Positions 8,065-17,440 of a DNA stretch of 64,000 nt are shown here, one piece after another (position 1 is the stretch's first letter; every line of letters starts with the position of its first letter). Under the pieces are notes generated by a model. It saw nothing but the letters and a program-made list of their open reading frames with translations, had not been told where the DNA came from and searched no databases. Origin of the DNA: Clostridioides difficile_D. GTDB lineage: Bacteria > Bacillota > Clostridia > Peptostreptococcales > Peptostreptococcaceae. Position numbers and translations under genes: made by a program. Location of the stretch: contig OX244046.1 of NCBI GenBank assembly GCA_945861085.1, forward strand, positions 2,170,001 to 2,234,000, read 5' to 3'.

Positions 8065-8532
8065 ATGAGTACAAAATTTTTTAGTAATATATTATCAGCA
8101 TTTCTATATTTTCTGTTATCACTTTTAGGTGTTGCTGGTATAATATTCTTATGTATGATACCTATATTTTTATATGATTTTAGTTCTGACAAAGTAATTA
8201 CTTTAATTGCAAGAATACTATATTTTTCTGACTACTTTATAGTCATTTTATTCTTGATATTTATAATTAATAGTACTAAATACTCCCCATTCATACTTGA
8301 AAATGTAAAAAGGTTCAAAACAATGGGATGTTGTTTATTAGTAAATACTATAATTGAATGTATAATTGGTTATGGCTCAAATACTGGTCCTATAATGATA
8401 TTTGGAGACAATAGTGGAGGTATTTCACCACTTATGGTTATTTCTTTTGTATTTGCACTAATGTGCTTTGTAATTTCTGAAATATTTGATAAAGCTATAA
8501 AAATAAAAGAAGATAATGACTTGACGATATAG
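8065..8532 (+). CDS. DUF2975 family membrane protein
   Basis: 155 residues with four hydrophobic segments (about residues 8-40, 47-70, 88-110 and 122-145). The arrangement and the immediate neighbour, a short YozG-type Xre regulator, are characteristic of DUF2975 proteins. AAGGAGATGAT precedes the ATG. The next gene begins 10 bases after the stop, so the two form a small operon closed by a terminator. Function unknown. Confidence 0.75.
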   Translation: MSTKFFSNILSAFLYFLLSLLGVAGIIFLCMIPIFLYDFSSDKVITLIARILYFSDYFIVILFLIFIINSTKYSPFILENVKRFKTMGCCLLVNTIIECIIGYGSNTGPIMIFGDNSGGISPLMVISFVFALMCFVISEIFDKAIKIKEDNDLTI

Positions 8533-8542
8533 AGGTGATGTT

Positions 8543-8758
8543 ATGGCAATTGTAGTTAACCTGGATGTAATGATGGCAAAAAGAAAGATATCACTTAAAG
8601 ATTTGGCAGAAAAAATAGATATCACAAATGCAAACCTATCAATTTTAAAAACTGGAAAAGCAAAGGCTATTCGATTTACTACTCTAAATGAAATTTGTAA
8701 AGCTTTAGACTGCCAACCAGGCGACATACTTGAATATGTAGAAGATGAAGATGATTAA
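8543..8758 (+). CDS. YozG-type Xre/Cro helix-turn-helix regulator
   Basis: 71-residue single-domain DNA-binding protein: MMAKRKISLKDLAEKIDITNANLSILKTGKAKAIRFTTLNEICKALDCQPGDIL is one complete five-helix Xre domain. Second gene of the DUF2975 pair and probably regulates that operon. AGAGGTGATGTT precedes the ATG. The terminator starts in the last codon. Confidence 0.88.
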   Translation: MAIVVNLDVMMAKRKISLKDLAEKIDITNANLSILKTGKAKAIRFTTLNEICKALDCQPGDILEYVEDEDD

Positions 8759-8788
8759 AAAAGAGTGTTTAAAAACACTCTTTTTTAT
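8757..8788 (+). terminator. Terminator of the DUF2975/Xre operon
   Basis: AAAAGAGTGTTT / AAACACTCTTTTTT hairpin beginning at the stop codon of the Xre gene. Confidence 0.9.
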
Positions 8789-8806
8789 TATAATATGTGT
8801 TTCTTA

Positions 8807-8938
8807 TTATTTTACTATAACATCACCATTAAAATTAACATTGATTAAAGTAATAAACAAACTATCTTCTAAAAAAGAAACTGTTCCTTTATATATTTGC
8901 TCTCCATTGCCTATAAAAACTTTAGCATAGCAATTCAT
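8807..8938 (-). pseudogene. Small ORF, probable 3' fragment of a decayed gene
   Basis: A 43-residue minus-strand reading from ATG at 8938 (MNCYAKVFIGNGEQIYKGTV to NFNGDVIVK). It has the alternating hydrophobic pattern of a real beta-rich C-terminus but no ribosome site. Immediately upstream, one frame over, the text WVEKNVQRWGYVVKLSIEKYEL is also protein-like, suggesting one gene broken by a frameshift. Family not recognised. Confidence 0.3.
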
Positions 8939-9373
8939 ACTTTTCGATTGATAATTTTACCACATACCCCCATCTTTGTACATTCTTTTCTACCCAATGT
9001 TTATTTGCACTAGTAGCAAAATATCTAACTTTTCATCTGCTTATACCTCTGTTTATATTATTACATTAGTTTATCCATACATGTTATAAATTATATTATT
9101 ACTGATTCTATCTAATATTTGTAATCTTTTAGATACTCTTTGTAGTTACAGCACTGCTATACTCTAATTAAATAAATTAAATCTGATATAAGTTGGTGAT
9201 TATATGAAAAGAAAATAACATTCTAAAGTGTGGTTTTTCTATTGGATTTACAAGAGAAATGGATTAATTTGTTAAACCCAGTATATATCGAAAACAAAGT
9301 AAATAGTAAAATAAGTTTACAAATATAGATTAGAGTATATCAGAATTAATAAAAATAATATGTACCTAGTATT
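8939..9373. other. Gene-free stretch
   Basis: No supported gene. Short protein-like segments on the minus strand just above 8939 may belong to the decayed gene at 8807-8938. The rest is AT-rich without clear signals. Confidence 0.4.
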
Positions 9374-9406
9374 TAAAAAAGGTAACAACTCTCTTTAGTT
9401 GTTACC
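9374..9406 (-). terminator. Terminator downstream of the small gene at 9492
   Basis: GGTAACAACT / AGTTGTTACC stem (9381-9406) followed on the minus strand by a T-run. Confidence 0.75.
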
Positions 9407-9491
9407 TCATAATTTATCTACATCTTTAGTATTAGATTTTCTAGTTAAAAAAAGATAGTAGTGATTATTTTTAGTTTCTATCTTTCAATTA

Positions 9492-9776
9492 TCAATTTCT
9501 GTATGTAGATATACTAAACGTTCTAACTTGAGATTTAAATAGCTTTTCAATTTCATCAACTATTCTTTTTACCTTATTTTCATACTCTAAATCATAATAC
9601 ACATTTATCTCACCTATACTATTTACGCTTATTGTATAATGTTCTTTTTCGATTACACATATGCTTCCAAAGTCTGATAAGTCATTGTCTATCAATTTTA
9701 ACTGACTTTTTATTCTTGAAAAATCTAATCTTGAAAATATATCATTTGGATAGAAACTTTTATTATGTATAAGCAT
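9492..9776 (-). CDS. Hypothetical protein, 94 residues
   Basis: Not recognised. Reads MLIHNKSFYPNDIFSRLDF and continues with acidic, mixed alpha/beta character and no membrane segment. ATG at 9776 is chosen since AGGTGG lies 5 bases upstream; an in-frame GTG at 9785 falls inside that site. Has its own terminator, so it is a single-gene unit. Confidence 0.65.
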   Translation of the reverse strand: MLIHNKSFYPNDIFSRLDFSRIKSQLKLIDNDLSDFGSICVIEKEHYTISVNSIGEINVYYDLEYENKVKRIVDEIEKLFKSQVRTFSISTYRN

Positions 9777-9878
9777 TTCATCCACCTCTTATCATTCTAT
9801 TTATAATATTTTATACCCTGATTAATAATATATTAAACATATTTTTCCATGTATTCCAAATTTCCTTATATAAAAATA

Positions 9879-9917
9879 AAAAAACTGACTGCCAGTTAAA
9901 TGCCAGTCAGTTTTTTA
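9879..9917. terminator. Bidirectional terminator
   Basis: AAAAAACTGACTGGCA-type stem (ACTGACTGCCAG... / ...TGCCAGTCAGT) flanked by A-run and T-run. It lies downstream of the RpiR gene. Confidence 0.88.
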
Positions 9918-9986
9918 TAATATTTTGTCCAAACATCACTATATTTGAACCTTTTAATAACTATAATGCTTATTAATATGGAAACT

Positions 9987-10859
9987 TTACTCATACACAG
10001 AATATCTTTTCCAAATTTGCTCCAAATCATCAAAGTGTTGTTTAATATCTTCTTTTTCCTTCATTCCAACAGATATAGCAAGAGCATTTGAAATACTAAG
10101 CGCTGGAACTAGAGAATCTACAAACGAAGCCATATTACTTTTAACCAAAAGAGTGTTGTCTGCAAGTGCTGCTACTGGTGCAAATAAACTATCTGTTAAT
10201 GATATTACATGTGCTCCTTTTTCCTTAGCATAATTGACAATTTGATAAGATTTCTTTGAATAACGAGGGAAACTAATCGCAACTATAACATCTTCTTCAT
10301 TTATTCTTACAATCTGCTCAAAAGCATCTCCCATATCCATTCTAATTATATGAACATTGTCAAGTATTATATCTAAGTAAAAACCTAAATATTGAGCTAC
10401 TACAAAAGAGCTTCTCATTCCAAGTATATATATTTTTCTAGCTTTTAAAAGTTTATTAGAAGCTTCTTTAAATGCTCTTTCGTCAATTTCTTCTAAAGTA
10501 GATCTTATATTATCTATGTCACTCTTTAAAACTTTATTCAGTATTGCGAAATCATCGGAATAATCATGTGCCATTTCAACTCTTTGTACTGTAGTTAGTT
10601 TATTTTTTATGAGTTCTTGAAGTGCAGCTTGTAATTTAGGATATCCACTATAACCTAAGGCATTTGCAAATCTTACAACTGTAGACTCACTTACTCCTAC
10701 AGTTTCACCCAATTTGCATGCAGTCATAAATGCAACTTTATCATAATTATTTAAAATGTATTGTGCTATAAGTTTTTGACCTTTACTCAATCTAGTGTAC
10801 TGAGATTGTATATTTGATATCAAATGTTTACTGTCCTTCATTTCATTTGTTTCTTCCAT
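9987..10859 (-). CDS. RpiR/MurR-family transcriptional regulator
   Basis: 290 residues. The N-terminal HTH_6 domain (YTRLSKGQKLIAQYILNNYDKVAF, GVSESTVVRFANALGYSGYPKL) is followed by a SIS sugar-phosphate-binding domain from about residue 120 (KIYILGMRSSFVVAQYLG, DVIVAISFPRYSKKSYQIV, GAHVISLTDS). Such proteins sense phosphosugars or similar ligands. No sugar gene is adjacent in this window, so the target is unknown. AAAAGGAGAAAAAA before ATG supports the start. Confidence 0.9.
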   Translation of the reverse strand: MEETNEMKDSKHLISNIQSQYTRLSKGQKLIAQYILNNYDKVAFMTACKLGETVGVSESTVVRFANALGYSGYPKLQAALQELIKNKLTTVQRVEMAHDYSDDFAILNKVLKSDIDNIRSTLEEIDERAFKEASNKLLKARKIYILGMRSSFVVAQYLGFYLDIILDNVHIIRMDMGDAFEQIVRINEEDVIVAISFPRYSKKSYQIVNYAKEKGAHVISLTDSLFAPVAALADNTLLVKSNMASFVDSLVPALSISNALAISVGMKEKEDIKQHFDDLEQIWKRYSVYE

Positions 10860-10869
10860 TTTTTTCTCC

Positions 10870-11250
10870 TTTTAGTTATATAAACTATTTTGTTTTTGTT
10901 AACACTGTCTTTTTCTCTAAAAATTTTATTACTTTATTTTTTATCTCAATTTCATCTTAGTTTTTATCATAACTTCTTAAACTCATAAAATTCTAACTTT
11001 TCTGTACCTTATACTTCACATAGTATTTTCGATTAAATTTATTATACCATCTTTCCTTGCATTTTTTAATATTTATCCAATATTTCTTTTAAATTTTTCA
11101 ATTTTTACTCATTTAAAAGTTATCCATCTTATTTTGCATATTTAAGTGTATATTTTATTTTGAAAGCAAACTATCATATGCTTATTATTTAAAGTAATTT
11201 TAATATGTCACAATATATATATTAACTCTTAATAGAATCTTGTCAAGTTT
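10870..11250. other. Gene-free AT-rich stretch
   Basis: No coding sequence or strong hairpin recognised. It should contain the promoter of the RpiR gene on the minus strand. Confidence 0.5.
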
Positions 11251-11260
11251 TTTTTAGTAT

Positions 11261-11842
11261 TTACTGTGATTTTTTCTTTTCAATTAAAATCAATTGTGGT
11301 GGGTTATTGACTTGATTTAAAAACTTAGATTCTAAAACATTAAATTCATCTTGATTTAAATTATTGACAAGGTTATATATACAATCTTTTTCTTCTTGCC
11401 CTCCATCATGCCCTGTATATATAGCAATGCTTATTATTCCATTTTCTTTTAACATTCCTAAACTCAATTTAATGGCTTTTAAAGTTGTTTCTGGTTTGGT
11501 TATAATTGAATGTTTTGCTCTTGGAAGATACCCTAAATTAAATAAAACACATGAAACTTCTTCTTTTATATACTTATTTATATTTTCATGCCCATCAAAA
11601 ATCAATTTTACTCTGTCTATATATCCTTCTTTTTCTAATTTTTTTCTTGTAGACTTTATTGCTTCCTCTTGTATATCAAAAGCATACACAAAGCCTTTTT
11701 CTCCGACCTTATCAGCTAGATACCTTGTATCATAGCCATTTCCCATAGTAGCATCAATTACTATATCACCTTCATGTATAATATTTTCTAAATAAAATTT
11801 ATTTATATCCGTAATTTTAGTTAAATATTTTGCATATGCCAT
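11261..11842 (-). CDS. mnmM: tRNA 5-aminomethyl-2-thiouridine methyltransferase MnmM (YtqB)
   Basis: Class I SAM-dependent methyltransferase of 193 residues. IDATMGNGYDTRYLA is the SAM-binding motif I, VYAFDIQ motif II, and NLGYLPRAKHSIITKPETTLKAI is the YtqB-specific signature. YtqB/MnmM proteins carry out the last step of mnm5s2U34 formation in tRNA in bacteria lacking MnmC. It lies 43 bases downstream of rluB on the same strand, so an RNA-modification operon is likely. Confidence 0.85.
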   Translation of the reverse strand: MAYAKYLTKITDINKFYLENIIHEGDIVIDATMGNGYDTRYLADKVGEKGFVYAFDIQEEAIKSTRKKLEKEGYIDRVKLIFDGHENINKYIKEEVSCVLFNLGYLPRAKHSIITKPETTLKAIKLSLGMLKENGIISIAIYTGHDGGQEEKDCIYNLVNNLNQDEFNVLESKFLNQVNNPPQLILIEKKKSQ

Positions 11843-11884
11843 AATATCATCTCTCCCTACTATTAACTTTGTGTCATTTTTATC

Positions 11885-12601
11885 TTATTTTATTGATTTT
11901 AAATATTTTATTTCATCTTCTGTTAAGTATCTATATTCTCCAATTTTTATATCTTTTAATATTATTTTCCCTACAGAAATTCTTCTTAAATTTAAAACTG
12001 GATGATTTATAGCTTTACACATTTTTCTTACTTGTCTATTTCTGCCCTCATGTATGGTTATTTCACATACAGAATAATTTTTTTCTTTATTTTCTTTAGT
12101 TACTCTTATTTTAGCAGGTGCCGTTGTGTAATCTTCTATTTTTAATCCTGTCTCGAATCTTCTTATTTCATCATTACTTACAATTCCCTTCACACTTGCC
12201 ACATACGTTTTATCAATCTCATGTTTTGGATGAGTAAGTTTGTATGTCAAATCGCCATCATTAGTAAGTATCAAAAGTCCACTAGTTTCATAATCTAGTC
12301 TTCCTATTGGATATACTCTTTCCTTTACATCTTTAAGTATATCTATTACACTTGGTCTGTCAAACTGGTCTTTTACTGTAGTTATATATCCCTCTGGTTT
12401 ATTTAATACTATATAGATATAATTTTCACTTGGTTTTACTTTTTTATTATCAAATTCTACTATATCTTTTTCTTCATCAATATTAAAAGATAACTCTTTT
12501 ACTACACTTCCATTTACTTTTATTCTTCCTTCAAGAATTATTTCTTCTGCTTTTCTTCTAGATGCAATTCCACAAGAAGCTATATACTTATTAATTCTCA
12601 T
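11885..12601 (-). CDS. rluB: 23S rRNA pseudouridine synthase RluB/RsuA family
   Basis: 238 residues. N-terminal S4 RNA-binding domain (MRINKYIASCGIASRRKAEEIILEGRIKVNG) then the pseudouridine synthase domain with catalytic Asp in GRLDYETSGLLILTNDGDL and the family motif EGRNRQVRKM. RluB-type enzymes isomerise a uridine near position 2605 of 23S rRNA. RluB is favoured over RsuA by operon context and the Gram-positive norm, though RluF-type specificity cannot be excluded. Confidence 0.88.
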   Translation of the reverse strand: MRINKYIASCGIASRRKAEEIILEGRIKVNGSVVKELSFNIDEEKDIVEFDNKKVKPSENYIYIVLNKPEGYITTVKDQFDRPSVIDILKDVKERVYPIGRLDYETSGLLILTNDGDLTYKLTHPKHEIDKTYVASVKGIVSNDEIRRFETGLKIEDYTTAPAKIRVTKENKEKNYSVCEITIHEGRNRQVRKMCKAINHPVLNLRRISVGKIILKDIKIGEYRYLTEDEIKYLKSIK

Positions 12602-12791
12602 ACATAATCCTTCCTTATCCTAAATTATATGTTATTTAATATTTTATCAATGTTAATTTTGCTACATTATTATACTATACTAGACCTTAATTAAAAACAA
12701 GCTAAAAAATTATTTAATTTTCCTAAATAATTGTAATTTCTTTTCACATACTATTAATATGTAATAGCTGACTAAACACTATTTTAAGGAA

Positions 12792-13877
12792 GTGATTATT
12801 ATTTCAAAAGAAAATATAAAATATTATTTAATAGTCGTATTTATTGGAATTTTATTTTTTAAATTTATTAATACTCCATCAGATTTCATATCTAGCATTG
12901 AAGGATTCTTAAAGTTTTTTAGCCCATTTTTGCTAGCTATTTTACTTGCTTTACTTTTAAATCCACTTGTAATGATTTTTGAGATAAAATTCAAAACACA
13001 GAGGCTTTTAGCCATTTTTTTATCTTATATATTTATAGGTCTTATTTTAGCTTTTGCCATTAGGTTGTTAATTCCCTCAATAGCCAATACATTAAATAGG
13101 TTGATAAATGAAATGCCTATGTATACTGATTATATAAACAATTTTATAGAAAAAAATATGTCAAACATCGATTTTCTAAAAGCTTTAATTCCTCATATGC
13201 AACATAGTTTAGATAATGTATTAAAAGAAGCAAGTAATTTTATTAGTAGAATTCCTAAAAACTTCTTAATCTATACACTTAGCATATCTTCTATGTTATT
13301 TAATATGACAATGGGATTTATACTATCTATATATATTATATATGACAAAGAAAAAATTTCATTGGGATTTAAGAGATTTCTATACTCTTCTACTGCTAGA
13401 AACAAAGCAGATAATATTATAGAATTTTTTAGGACTACTCATGATATTTTCTATGATTATTTAATTGGTAGAATATTTGACTCTCTTATTATTGGTATAA
13501 TTGCATTCTTAGGATTTCAATTTGTTATCCGTATAGAAAATTCTTTGTTTTTAGCTTCAATAATATTCTTAGGTAATATAATACCTTATTTCGGACCTTT
13601 TATTGGTGCAATGCCTCCAATAGCCATGACAATATTATATAGCCCACAAAAAACTATATGGGTCATTGTATTTATATTTATATTGCAACAATTAGATGGA
13701 AATTTTATAGAGCCAAAAGTTATGGGTAATCAAGTTGGTATAGGAGCTATATGGGTAATTTCTGCTATTTTAATAGGTCAATCTCTATTTGGTTTTATAG
13801 GAGTTTTTCTTTCAGTACCAATAGCTGCTGTCGTAAAAACTTATGTTGATAAATATATAGATAATCGCTTGCAATAG
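12792..13877 (+). CDS. AI-2E family (PF01594) membrane transporter
   Basis: 361 residues with about seven to eight membrane segments. Family landmarks: FLKFFSPFLLAILLALLLNP near residue 40, YDYLIGRIFDSLIIGIIAFLGF in the middle and QQLDGNFIEPKVMGNQVGI near the C-terminus. Members include quorum-signal exporters and Na+/H+ antiporters, so substrate is open. The start is odd: GTG at 12792 sits one base after AAGGA. The better-spaced candidates are ATT codons in the run ATTATTATT, so the true start may be non-standard. Confidence 0.85.
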   Translation: MIIISKENIKYYLIVVFIGILFFKFINTPSDFISSIEGFLKFFSPFLLAILLALLLNPLVMIFEIKFKTQRLLAIFLSYIFIGLILAFAIRLLIPSIANTLNRLINEMPMYTDYINNFIEKNMSNIDFLKALIPHMQHSLDNVLKEASNFISRIPKNFLIYTLSISSMLFNMTMGFILSIYIIYDKEKISLGFKRFLYSSTARNKADNIIEFFRTTHDIFYDYLIGRIFDSLIIGIIAFLGFQFVIRIENSLFLASIIFLGNIIPYFGPFIGAMPPIAMTILYSPQKTIWVIVFIFILQQLDGNFIEPKVMGNQVGIGAIWVISAILIGQSLFGFIGVFLSVPIAAVVKTYVDKYIDNRLQ

Positions 13878-13940
13878 TTTTATTTATCGTACTTTTAATT
13901 CTTAGTTTAAAAATTAACTCTTATTTGTTAAATTATTTCT

Positions 13941-13987
13941 CAAAAAAATAACTCTTAACAAGAAAAACTTGCTAAGAGTTATTTTTA
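13941..13987 (+). terminator. Terminator of the AI-2E-type gene
   Basis: AATAACTCTTA...AAG / CTT...TAAGAGTTATTTTT hairpin; also usable by the convergent lipoprotein gene. Confidence 0.85.
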
Positions 13988-14030
13988 TAATACACATTTT
14001 GTTAATTAAATGCATATAAACATTTTATAT

Positions 14031-14690
14031 TTATTGATTATTTGAGCTTTGAGAATTTCCACCACTATCAGAACCACCACTAGTATCTAGTGGAGTTGGT
14101 GATGGTGTTGGATTACCATTATTTGGCTTTTCTTGATTCTGAGAAGAATTGTTATTATTATCAGAATTATTATCATCTGACTTTTTACTACTATTTTTGG
14201 AACTAGATTTATTACTTTTATTACTTCTACCGTAAGAAGATTTCCTTGCATCTGATTCTACTCTATATCTATCTTCTCCTGCTGTATCTTTTGCCTTTTT
14301 CTTTCTTTGTTCTTCTGCTTCATTTTGTTCTTTTTCTAATTTAGTTAATTCTTCTTTCTTTTTAGTTGCCTCTTCTTTAATAACAGATGAACCATTTTTT
14401 ATTTTCTCTATAAGCTTAAGTTCCTTAATTGCATCCTCATAATTTTTTAAGTCTTCAAACTCAGTCACATTTGACATTCTCATAGCTTGCATATACATAG
14501 CTCTTGCATTCTCATTAGTATTATCTTCTTCTAATGCAGAGGATAATGATTCCATAGCTTTTTTATAGTCATGCTTTTCTAAATATGTTTTTCCTTGCTC
14601 TGTTAAATTTATTTCATCTTTTTTATTAAATGAACATCCTACAAGAAATATAGATAATATCGATATTAATAAAATTACTCTTCCTCTCAT
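14031..14690 (-). CDS. TPR-containing lipoprotein
   Basis: About 219 residues. MRGRVILLISILSIFLVGC is a lipoprotein signal with lipobox LVGC. Two TPR-like helices follow (GKTYLEKHDYKKAMESLSSAL and NARAMYMQAM), then a Lys/Glu-rich coiled-coil, then a low-complexity Ser/Asn/Lys/Pro tail (from about residue 145) that could span the cell wall. The internal ATG is chosen because AAGGAGG lies 6 bases before it; the upstream ATG at 14708 overlaps that ribosome site. Function unknown; surface-exposed scaffold is likely. Confidence 0.8.
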   Translation of the reverse strand: MRGRVILLISILSIFLVGCSFNKKDEINLTEQGKTYLEKHDYKKAMESLSSALEEDNTNENARAMYMQAMRMSNVTEFEDLKNYEDAIKELKLIEKIKNGSSVIKEEATKKKEELTKLEKEQNEAEEQRKKKAKDTAGEDRYRVESDARKSSYGRSNKSNKSSSKNSSKKSDDNNSDNNNNSSQNQEKPNNGNPTPSPTPLDTSGGSDSGGNSQSSNNQ

Positions 14691-14784
14691 TAAATCCCTC
14701 CTTGTCATATACTTTAAATTTTATCATAATTAGGAAGTTTTTAAAATATTTTATATTTATTACAGGAAATTTGTTAGTAAACGA

Positions 14785-14866
14785 AAACAAGCAGATATGC
14801 TACAAATGACATCTCAAACTAAAAATTAATTTAAAGATACATATCTTAGCAAATCTGCTCATAATA
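14785..14866. terminator. Weak hairpin downstream of lysA
   Basis: AGCAGATATGCTA and TAGCAAATCTGCT form a long-range stem with one mismatch across a loop of about 45 bases; on the minus strand it is followed by TTGTTTT. Possible lysA terminator. Confidence 0.35.
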
Positions 14867-14903
14867 AATTTTAATATTTAATTTTTATTATATACTTCTT
14901 TAT

Positions 14904-16196
14904 TTATATCTCTAAAGCTAATAAATCTTCATAGCTTTGTCTCTTACAAATTATCTTATCATTTCCATCAAAAACTGATACTACTGCCGCTCTTGGTATT
15001 TTATTATAATTTGAAGACATTGAATACCCATATGCACCAGTTGATGTTGTTATAAGTATATCTCCACTTTTAATGTCCATTATATTTATATCTCCAATTA
15101 ATATATCTCCACTTTCACAACATTTTCCAGCTATTGTTACATGATTCATAGTTTCATGGTTAATTTTATTTACAATGCTACATTCATAACTAGCTTGGTA
15201 CAACGAAGGTCTTACATTATCTGTCATACCTCCATCTACACTTACATAAACTCTAACATCTTTTATATCCTTTATTGAACCTACTGTATACAATGTACTT
15301 CCTGCATTTGCAACTATTGATCTTCCTGGCTCTATTACTAATGTAGGCACTTCTATTCCAAGCTCTTTACATGAATTTTCTGCTTTAGTGATTATAGTTT
15401 CACAGAATTCTTTTATAGTTTTAGGTTTATCTCCTTCACTATAATAAACTCCAACACCCCCACCTAAGTCAATCTCTGTTAATTGTATGTTGAATTTTTC
15501 TTTTATTTCTTTTACTAAGTTCATCATTATATCTACTGTATCTATGTATGGTTCCACATCAAATATTTGTGAACCTATATGAGCATGAAGACCCACAAGT
15601 TTAATGTTTTTGTATTCACTTAATTTTTCTATTGCTCTAAATAAATCTCCATTTACTAAAGCAAATCCAAATTTAGAGTCTATCTGTCCAGTTTTTATAT
15701 AATCATGTGTATGAGCTTCTATACCAGGAGTTATTCTAAAATATATATCTTGAGTTTTCCCTTTCTCTTCACATAACGCTTCAAGTAAGTCTAACTCATA
15801 AAAATTATCTACTACAAATTTACCCACACCTAAATCTAATCCCATGTTTATTTCTTCTTTAGTCTTATTGTTTCCATGGAAGAAAACTTTTTCCATAGGA
15901 AAATTTGATTTATAAGCTGTATATAATTCGCCTCCTGAAACTACATCTAAGCACATTTGTTCTTCATTTATAAGCTTACACATGTAAAGAGGTAAAAAAG
16001 CCTTTCCTGCATAAGCAACCTTATTTTTTCCATCTTTTGCTTTAAAATATTCTACATATTCTCTACAATTTTGTCTTACTAAAGCTTCATCAAATACATA
16101 AAGTGGAGTTTTATATTTTTTACTAAGCTCTAAACAATTCACTCCTCCAATATATAATTCATTATCATTTACGGTCATAGTTCCATGAAGTTTCAT
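14904..16196 (-). CDS. lysA: Diaminopimelate decarboxylase
   Basis: Last step of lysine synthesis: PLP-dependent decarboxylation of meso-diaminopimelate. 430 residues. KVAYAGKAFLPLYM carries the PLP lysine. HAHIGSQIFD, DLGGGVGVYY, EPGRSIV and the substrate-site segment CCESGDIL with YGYSMSSNYN are all present, so the enzyme appears intact. The gene follows lysC by 17 bases under a lysine riboswitch, giving a lysine-repressed operon. TAGGGAGGATATT precedes the ATG. Confidence 0.96.
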   Translation of the reverse strand: MKLHGTMTVNDNELYIGGVNCLELSKKYKTPLYVFDEALVRQNCREYVEYFKAKDGKNKVAYAGKAFLPLYMCKLINEEQMCLDVVSGGELYTAYKSNFPMEKVFFHGNNKTKEEINMGLDLGVGKFVVDNFYELDLLEALCEEKGKTQDIYFRITPGIEAHTHDYIKTGQIDSKFGFALVNGDLFRAIEKLSEYKNIKLVGLHAHIGSQIFDVEPYIDTVDIMMNLVKEIKEKFNIQLTEIDLGGGVGVYYSEGDKPKTIKEFCETIITKAENSCKELGIEVPTLVIEPGRSIVANAGSTLYTVGSIKDIKDVRVYVSVDGGMTDNVRPSLYQASYECSIVNKINHETMNHVTIAGKCCESGDILIGDINIMDIKSGDILITTSTGAYGYSMSSNYNKIPRAAVVSVFDGNDKIICKRQSYEDLLALEI

Positions 16197-16213
16197 AATA
16201 TCCTCCCTAAATT

Positions 16214-17407
16214 TTATATATTAAATACTTCTGCTATTTTCTCTATAGCTACCTGTTTATCATCAGAATTTATAGCACAAGTTATACGAATTTCTGATGT
16301 AGTTATAAGTTTTATCATTATACCATTTTCATTGAATATCTTAAATACTTTAGCAGCAACTCCAGAAGTATTTTTCATACCAAGACCTACTAAAGAGAAT
16401 TTAGTAATATTATTATCAATTACTACATGTTCTTCATCTGTATATTTAGATACTATTTTTTTACATTCATCTAATTCTTCTTTTGGAACTGTAAATGATA
16501 CACTTATCTTATCCAAAATAGGTGCAGTTTGACTTATCATATCTACGCTTATTCCCATAGTTGCTATATCTTCAAATAAACTAGATATATTTTCTGCTTT
16601 AAAATCTTTTATTGTTATAGAACTATCATCATCACTAGTAGCTAATCCTGTTATTACTTTATCCTCTAATTTCATGTCTTTTCCCCCTCTTATATATGTT
16701 CCTTTTACTGTACCACATGTACGTCCAACATAAATTTCAACACCATATTTTTGTGCAAGTTCTATACTTCTTGAATGCATTACTTGTGCTCCTAAACTTG
16801 CTAACTCAAGCATTTCTTCATATTCAATCTCATCAAGTTTACTAGCCTTTGAATATTTTCTTGGGTCTGTAAAATAAATTCCATCAACATCTGTATATAT
16901 CTCACATTTTCCATTTAATTTTACTGCAAGAGCCACAGCAGATGTATCTGAACCACCTCTTCCAAGAGTAGTTACATCGCCATCTTCATTGATTCCTTGA
17001 AATCCAGTTACTATTACGACATTTCCTTCATCTAAACTATTTTTAATTCTATTTACATTTATATCATCTATTTGAGATTTTCCATGAAGACCACTTGTCT
17101 TTATATTTAATTGGTAAGCATTATAGCTTATAGCTTTACATCCAAGCCCATTCAATGCTATTGATAATAAAGACGCTGAAATCATTTCACCAGTAGACAT
17201 CAAAGCATCTAATTCTCTCTTACTGGGTTCATGGCTTAATTCTTTTGCTAAATTTATATATTCATCAGTGGATTTGCCCATAGCAGACACAACTATTACC
17301 ATTTGTGGGTTTTCTTTTCTTCTTTCTATTATATTTTCTGCAATTGATTTTATTTTGTCAGTATCTGCTACTGAACTTCCACCATATTTTTGGACAATTA
17401 TACTCAT
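16214..17407 (-). CDS. lysC: Aspartate kinase (lysine pathway)
   Basis: First committed step of the aspartate family: phosphorylation of L-aspartate. 397 residues. Opens VQKYGGSSVAD (kinase motif KYGGSS), then TGFQGINEDGDVTTLGRGGSDTSAVALA for nucleotide and aspartate binding, and two C-terminal ACT domains (about residues 265-397; FSLVGLGMKNTSGVAAKVF) that usually bind lysine or threonine. Co-transcribed with lysA. Controlled both by the upstream L-box and probably by allosteric feedback. Confidence 0.95.
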   Translation of the reverse strand: MSIIVQKYGGSSVADTDKIKSIAENIIERRKENPQMVIVVSAMGKSTDEYINLAKELSHEPSKRELDALMSTGEMISASLLSIALNGLGCKAISYNAYQLNIKTSGLHGKSQIDDINVNRIKNSLDEGNVVIVTGFQGINEDGDVTTLGRGGSDTSAVALAVKLNGKCEIYTDVDGIYFTDPRKYSKASKLDEIEYEEMLELASLGAQVMHSRSIELAQKYGVEIYVGRTCGTVKGTYIRGGKDMKLEDKVITGLATSDDDSSITIKDFKAENISSLFEDIATMGISVDMISQTAPILDKISVSFTVPKEELDECKKIVSKYTDEEHVVIDNNITKFSLVGLGMKNTSGVAAKVFKIFNENGIMIKLITTSEIRITCAINSDDKQVAIEKIAEVFNI

Positions 17408-17440
17408 GTCTTTTCCCCCTCAAACTAAATTTTGATAAAT

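Noticed and set aside
8745..8930. Plus-strand open reading after the Xre gene
   Set aside because: It begins within the Xre gene and runs through the terminator hairpin; no ribosome site.
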